Source of the DNA: Coriobacteriales bacterium
GTDB lineage: Bacteria; Actinomycetota; Coriobacteriia; Coriobacteriales; CADBOM01
Length of the DNA stretch: 8,248 nucleotides
Assembly (NCBI GenBank): GCA_017515355.1
Contig: JAFWGD010000109.1
Span: 1 to 8,248 of the forward strand
Direction: 5' to 3'
Shown: piece by piece, positions 5,327 through 8,248 of the stretch
Layout: each line of letters opens with the position of its first letter
Position numbering within the stretch: position 1 is the stretch's first letter
The notes under the pieces: model-generated
Databases searched by the model: none
Seen by the model: only the letters and a program-made list of their open reading frames with translations
Told to the model about the DNA's origin: nothing
Program-made: the position numbers and the translations under genes

Positions 5327-7600
5327 CTAAGGGGTGACGCGCACCACGTAGGTGTCCTTCTTGGTCTCAGGGAGGTTGTAGACCGTGATCGTCGCGGTTC
5401 CCGCCTTCAAACCAGTGACGTTGCCGTTCGCATCGACCCTAGCGACCGTGTTGTTCGAAGAGACCCACTTCACGCACTTGGCGAACTGGCCGACGGTGCC
5501 CGAAGTCTGAATCGAGACGTTGAGCTTGAGCTTTCCTCCAACTGCCACGGTCTGTCCATCGGGGTTGGTGATCGTCAGGCTCTTGAGCCCCTTCTGATAC
5601 GGGTTGTTAGGATCTGGGTCGGTCGGGCACCAGCTCCATGAGCTATTCGTGGTGAGATGCTGAGCGGCAGGTTTTCCAAGTGGGCCGTTGCTGTCGCTAT
5701 CAAAAATGTAGACCCATGTGCCGCTGGGGCAATTATCGTAGATCCACTTGGCATCGATTACCGTCATGTTGATGCACCCCTGGGAAGTCTGCGTTCCCAA
5801 GCCGTTGTATCGGCGTGTGCTGATCGAAGCCTTATTGCCGCCTTCGAAGTAATAGACCGAGTGGAAGAGCATCTGAGGATAGTAGCGGGAGCAATACTGC
5901 CCATAGACTCCGCCGTTAAGCTGATGCCAGCGGTATTTGTCGGAAATCTGATGCCATCCCAAGGGAGTCGCGTTGTACTGGCCAGTCGAGCAGATGAACG
6001 ACCTGACAGGAACGTTGTACTTGCCATTCGAGTCGCGCGAGTAGACCGTGATGACGTTCTGCTTCCTGTTGACGTAGACGCGGTAGGTGTCCTTGGTGGG
6101 CTTGTTCACCCACTTGCCCGAAGGATCGAAGTAATACTCCTTGCCATCGATGAATTGGGTTCCAGTGGCCATGTATCCGTTGGCCTTCAGGTAGTACCAA
6201 TATCCGTTGTACTGGACCCACTTGGACTTGGTGATCTTGCCGTTGCCGGCCATGTACATCCAACCGTGACTGTCCTTGGCCCATTCGTTTGCGGCCATGC
6301 GTCCATCGGACTTCAGGAAGTACCACTCCCCATTGTCCTTGATCCACTTGCTCTTGACCATCTTGCCGTCATCGCCGAGCCAGCACCAGCCCTTTGAATC
6401 CTGGGCCCAGCCGTTTTCAACCCTGTAGCCGTCGGAACCGATGTAATACCAGTCGTTGCCGTCCTTGATCCACTTCTCGGTTGCGAACGTGCCATCCTCG
6501 CACATCCACTTCCAACCGCCTTCGTCCTCCGCCCAGTAGTTCGGGGTGTACTTGCCGTTGTCATCGAAGTGACGGTTCTCCCCATCGATGGTCTGCATTC
6601 CGGTGGCCATGTAGCCATCGTCCATCAGGTAGTACTGGCTGTCCTTGTAATCGAGCCACTGCGACTTGACGATCTTGCCGTCGGCATCCATCCAATGCCA
6701 GCCCCCATCGTCCTTGGCCCAAGCCTCGGCGGCCATGTAGTGGTTGGGCTTGATGTAGTAGGACTCCCCGTCCTCCTCGACCCACTGGTCGCTGACCCAA
6801 TAGCCATCCTCGCCCAGATAGCAGGTGCCATGGCTGTCCTTGGCAAAGGCGTTTGTGACCATCTTGCCGTCAGCGCCCAGATAGCACCAATCATTGGAGT
6901 CCTTCATCCACTTGCTCTTGTCCATGTAGCCGTTGGCGATGTGGTACCAGCCACCATCGTACTTGACCCACCTGGTGGACTTCAGCCAATTGCCGCTAGC
7001 ATCCATCCAGCACGTGCCCTTGGAGTCCTCGGCCCAGCCGTTGGTTACCAAGTTGCCTTCGCTGTCGTAATAGCGCCAATTGCCATCTTCCTTGGCCCAT
7101 CCGGGTTCATGCGCAACGGTGAATTCAGGCGAGTAGACCTCGAGCTGCGAATAATCGGAGGCCACTTCCGGGCCATCCCAGTCCGTGGCCCATTCCTGAC
7201 CATCGACGGTGACGGAAACCGGCCATCCGATGGCATATTGATCGGATTCGCTGTCGATCCGAAGCATCGCATCGAGCTTGTAGGTGCCAACCTCGAACGC
7301 TCCCCCATTGACGCGCGCCCAGCCATCTCCCGTCTTCTTGAGCCAGCTGACATCGGTGAACTCGATCGGGCTTCCAGAGGTGACGGAAATCTCCGGCTCG
7401 GTTACCGACGCGCCGAGCGTCGGCTCCTCGAAACCCGCCTCGCCAACGACCTCGGTGATCTGGGCTCGAGAATCGCCTTCCGCATGCGCCTTCTGCACGC
7501 CGAGCGCTTCGACGGCCACGACCCCCACTAGCAGCGCAAGCGCGAATATCGCAACCAGGGCAATGGGCCTGCCTTTCAAACGTTTAGCGATTCCCCTCAT
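5327..7600 (-). CDS. Secreted L,D-transpeptidase with 16 wall-binding repeats and a Big2 domain
   Basis: A 757-residue exported peptidoglycan enzyme. Residues 1-40 are a signal peptide: basic start, hydrophobic core (12-33) and a cleavage site after KAHA (37-40). Residues 45-165 look like a beta-rich domain I do not recognise. Residues 168-500 are 16 tandem repeats of about 20-23 residues of the choline/glucan-binding type (W-x5-G-W-x-Y-x4-G), which should hold the protein non-covalently on the wall; no LPXTG is present. Residues 504-634 are a YkuD L,D-transpeptidase domain, with His580-Ser581 and the catalytic Cys609 in TSQGCINM. The His of the usual SHGC is Gln607. Residues 672-755 are a Big2 immunoglobulin-like domain (DANGNVTGLKAGTATITV). 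The expected reaction is 3-3 cross-linking of stem peptides or attachment of a ligand to them. The ATG at 7600 has AGAAGGA 7 bases ahead. The gene is monocistronic. Confidence 0.92.
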   Translation of the reverse strand: MRGIAKRLKGRPIALVAIFALALLVGVVAVEALGVQKAHAEGDSRAQITEVVGEAGFEEPTLGASVTEPEISVTSGSPIEFTDVSWLKKTGDGWARVNGGAFEVGTYKLDAMLRIDSESDQYAIGWPVSVTVDGQEWATDWDGPEVASDYSQLEVYSPEFTVAHEPGWAKEDGNWRYYDSEGNLVTNGWAEDSKGTCWMDASGNWLKSTRWVKYDGGWYHIANGYMDKSKWMKDSNDWCYLGADGKMVTNAFAKDSHGTCYLGEDGYWVSDQWVEEDGESYYIKPNHYMAAEAWAKDDGGWHWMDADGKIVKSQWLDYKDSQYYLMDDGYMATGMQTIDGENRHFDDNGKYTPNYWAEDEGGWKWMCEDGTFATEKWIKDGNDWYYIGSDGYRVENGWAQDSKGWCWLGDDGKMVKSKWIKDNGEWYFLKSDGRMAANEWAKDSHGWMYMAGNGKITKSKWVQYNGYWYYLKANGYMATGTQFIDGKEYYFDPSGKWVNKPTKDTYRVYVNRKQNVITVYSRDSNGKYNVPVRSFICSTGQYNATPLGWHQISDKYRWHQLNGGVYGQYCSRYYPQMLFHSVYYFEGGNKASISTRRYNGLGTQTSQGCINMTVIDAKWIYDNCPSGTWVYIFDSDSNGPLGKPAAQHLTTNSSWSWCPTDPDPNNPYQKGLKSLTITNPDGQTVAVGGKLKLNVSIQTSGTVGQFAKCVKWVSSNNTVARVDANGNVTGLKAGTATITVYNLPETKKDTYVVRVTP
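6101..7099 (-). repeat. Sixteen tandem wall-binding repeats within the L,D-transpeptidase gene
   Basis: Codons 168-500 encode 16 repeats of 20-23 residues. Two types tend to alternate: a W-A-K-D-S-x-G-W type and a W-V/I-x-Y/D-x-G-x-W-Y-Y type ending in GYMA. The ninth and sixteenth units follow the TIDGKxYYFDxxGK form typical of choline- and glucan-binding proteins. In four units (residues 197, 239, 260, 406) a cysteine sits at the same register. The DNA is similar between units, for example the recurring plus-strand word tccttggccca, so unit number may vary between strains by recombination. Confidence 0.85.
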
Positions 7601-7713
7601 TTCCGAATCCTTCTCTCTGTTAGAAACGCTCTGCGTAACTTCATTGGAGCTCCTTCGCGCAATCGCTTTGGCTCTCCATCAGCATGAAACCATACGTATT
7701 TGCACAAAACGTT

Positions 7714-7719
7714 ATTGTA
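7714..7719 (-). promoter_or_regulatory. Candidate -10 element of the L,D-transpeptidase gene
   Basis: TACAAT on the minus strand, five of six matches to TATAAT, about 114 bases ahead of the start codon. No good -35 hexamer is found 16-18 bases upstream (TCCAGC or near). The call is tentative; a leader of about 100 bases without an obvious riboswitch fold would result. Confidence 0.35.
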
Positions 7720-7763
7720 AATGAATTTGTCGTTTTGCTGGAAAGATATCAACGAATAGCGCG

Positions 7764-7781
7764 TTTGACGTTGATTTGACG
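7764..7781. repeat. Direct repeat TTTGACG with 11-base period
   Basis: TTTGACG at 7764-7770 and again at 7775-7781, separated by four bases. Seven-base direct repeats with a 4-base gap, one helical turn per unit, are the typical target layout of OmpR/PhoB-family response regulators. The repeat sits about 57-74 bases upstream of the expected leftward transcription start and about 90-105 bases upstream of the rightward one. The factor is unknown, and only two units are seen. Confidence 0.4.
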
Positions 7782-7826
7782 CCCCGACGCTGCATGCATC
7801 GATGATGATGATTTTATGAATTGGGA

Positions 7827-7856
7827 GATTTGCATTTACATCTGGGAATGCAATTC
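7827..7856. repeat. Inverted repeat over the flavodoxin promoter
   Basis: Arms GATTTGCATT (7827-7836) and AATGCAATTC (7847-7856), nine of ten positions complementary with a perfect 7-base core, TTGCATT/AATGCAA, and a 10-base spacer. It overlaps the candidate -35 hexamer and the promoter spacer, as an operator would. Confidence 0.45.
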
Positions 7857-7862
7857 CATAAT
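7835..7862 (+). promoter_or_regulatory. Candidate promoter of the flavodoxin/EFR1 gene
   Basis: TTTACA (7835-7840), a 16-base spacer and CATAAT (7857-7862), each five of six matches to consensus. The transcription start would fall near 7869, leaving a leader of about 70 bases ahead of the TTG at 7938. Inverted repeats overlap both the -35/spacer region and the start of the transcript, which would suit repression. Confidence 0.5.
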
Positions 7863-7871
7863 GGATGTGTT

Positions 7872-7891
7872 ATCGATTTTCAGGAATCGAT
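7872..7891. repeat. Inverted repeat at the start of the flavodoxin transcript
   Basis: Perfect 7-base arms ATCGATT and AATCGAT separated by TTCAGG. It lies just downstream of the candidate -10, at about +3 to +22 of the transcript. It could be an operator or a leader hairpin. It is followed closely by a shorter palindrome, GCCAA-G-TTGGC (7893-7903). No thymine run follows, so it does not look like an attenuator. Confidence 0.45.
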
Positions 7892-7920
7892 GGCCAAGTT
7901 GGCATTCAAATAGGTTTGCA

Positions 7921-7940
7921 AAGAAGGTTGAGAGGCTTTG
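7921..7940 (+). promoter_or_regulatory. Ribosome binding region and TTG start of the flavodoxin gene
   Basis: AAGAAGG (7921-7927) and AGAGG (7931-7935) precede the TTG at 7938-7940. The first has a 10-base spacer, slightly long, and the second only 2 bases. The in-frame TGA at 7929-7931 makes the TTG the only usable start ahead of the FMN motif. The unusual start codon and spacing suggest modest translation. Confidence 0.55.
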
Positions 7941-8248
7941 ATCTTCTACTTCACCGGAACAGGCAACTCGCTCTATGCAGCGCAGCGAATCAGGGAAGTC
8001 ACCGGAGACCGTGCCATTTCGATGGCAAAGTGCCTGCTCGAAGACGATCTCGACTACAAGATGTACTCCAACGAGCGTATAGGATTCGTCTTCCCCACCC
8101 ATTGCTGGGGAACTCCTTGGCTCGTCGACCAGTTCCTCGACAGACTCACCATCAAGCCGTCAGACGGCTATGGCGACGATGAGGAGCGGCTTGACGCCAC
8201 CTTCGTCTATGCAGTCATCACCTGCGGGTCCTCCATAGGCAACGCAGA
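7938..8248 (+). CDS. EFR1-type flavodoxin/ferredoxin, N-terminal part
   Basis: The first 103 codons of a gene that runs off the window. The protein opens MIFYFTGTGNSLYAAQRI, where FTGTGNS (5-11) is the flavodoxin loop that binds the FMN phosphate. RIGFVFPTHCWGTP (47-60) and YAVITCGSSIGNA (91-103) match the second and third FMN-contact regions of EFR1-family proteins, in which a flavodoxin-like domain is followed by two 4Fe-4S clusters. The ferredoxin half would lie beyond the edge, so a plain flavodoxin-like protein is not excluded. The start is TTG at 7938: a TGA at 7929-7931 closes the frame three codons upstream, and no ATG precedes the conserved motif. GAAGG lies 10 bases ahead and AGAGG 2 bases ahead. 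Expected role: low-potential electron transfer in anaerobic metabolism. Confidence 0.82.
   Translation, partial: MIFYFTGTGNSLYAAQRIREVTGDRAISMAKCLLEDDLDYKMYSNERIGFVFPTHCWGTPWLVDQFLDRLTIKPSDGYGDDEERLDATFVYAVITCGSSIGNA

Larger units (their letters stand above)
7601..7937. other. Divergent intergenic region
   Basis: A 337-base AT-richer region between the leftward L,D-transpeptidase gene and the rightward flavodoxin gene. It contains a leftward -10 candidate (7714-7719), a direct repeat of TTTGACG (7764-7781), a GAT tetramer (7801-7812), a rightward promoter candidate (7835-7862) and three inverted repeats (7827-7856, 7872-7891, 7893-7903). No gene or known RNA is recognised in it. Both flanking genes could be controlled from here. 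Confidence 0.6.

Noticed and set aside
6101..7099. Regularly spaced repeats suggesting a CRISPR array
   Set aside because: The periodicity of about 60-66 bases is imperfect, stays in frame and encodes wall-binding repeats. There are no identical repeats or unrelated spacers.
6569..7531. Plus-strand open frame of 320 codons
   Set aside because: It is antisense to the repeat region of the L,D-transpeptidase. Its apparent internal repetition comes from the repeats on the other strand.
7601..7715. Riboswitch in the L,D-transpeptidase leader
   Set aside because: Wall enzymes are often under c-di-AMP or c-di-GMP riboswitches, but I see no conserved core of either class in this leader; only short palindromes such as GGAGCTCC are present.
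7865..8182. Plus-strand open frame of 105 codons
   Set aside because: It overlaps the flavodoxin gene in another frame. The frame starting at TTG 7938 carries the conserved FMN motifs, and this one carries none.

Overview
The window looks like the chromosome of a high-GC, anaerobic Gram-positive of the class Coriobacteriia (Eggerthellaceae or a related family). This rests on gene types and GC-rich codon use, not on a marker gene comparison. The indicators are a tandem pair of YhgE/Pip membrane proteins, a stand-alone FAD-binding reductase of the fumarate-reductase superfamily, an L,D-transpeptidase carrying choline-binding-type wall repeats, and an EFR1-type flavodoxin/ferredoxin.

Layout from left to right. 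(1) 1-58 and 55-2745, minus strand: two YhgE/Pip genes joined by an ATGA overlap, so they form one operon. The upstream gene is complete with 896 codons; only the first 19 codons of the downstream one are in the window. (2) 2746-3177: a 432-base gap with a likely promoter for the YhgE pair and the rho-independent terminator of the next gene. (3) 3178-4704, minus: a 508-residue cytoplasmic FAD-binding_2 oxidoreductase of unknown substrate. (4) 4705-4924: its leader and promoter region, holding a repeated GCGAACGCG element, then the strong terminator of rpmB. (5) 4925-5113, minus: rpmB (ribosomal protein bL28, zinc form) with its own promoter. (6) 5327-7600, minus: a secreted 757-residue protein with a signal peptide, 16 wall-binding repeats, a YkuD L,D-transpeptidase domain and a C-terminal Big2 domain, ended by its own terminator. 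(7) 7601-7937: a divergent intergenic region with candidate promoters in both directions, a 7-base direct repeat with an 11-base period and three inverted repeats. (8) 7938-8248, plus: the start of an EFR1-type flavodoxin/ferredoxin, beginning at a TTG codon and running off the edge.

Apart from the YhgE/Pip operon, the genes are separate transcription units, each with a recognisable terminator or promoter of its own. Two themes are visible: envelope (YhgE/Pip pair, L,D-transpeptidase) and anaerobic redox (flavoprotein, EFR1). No mobile element, CRISPR array, tRNA, rRNA or defence system is visible. The points most worth following are the flavoprotein, which lacks the fumarate-reductase catalytic residues, its repeated promoter element, and the dense repeats in the divergent region.
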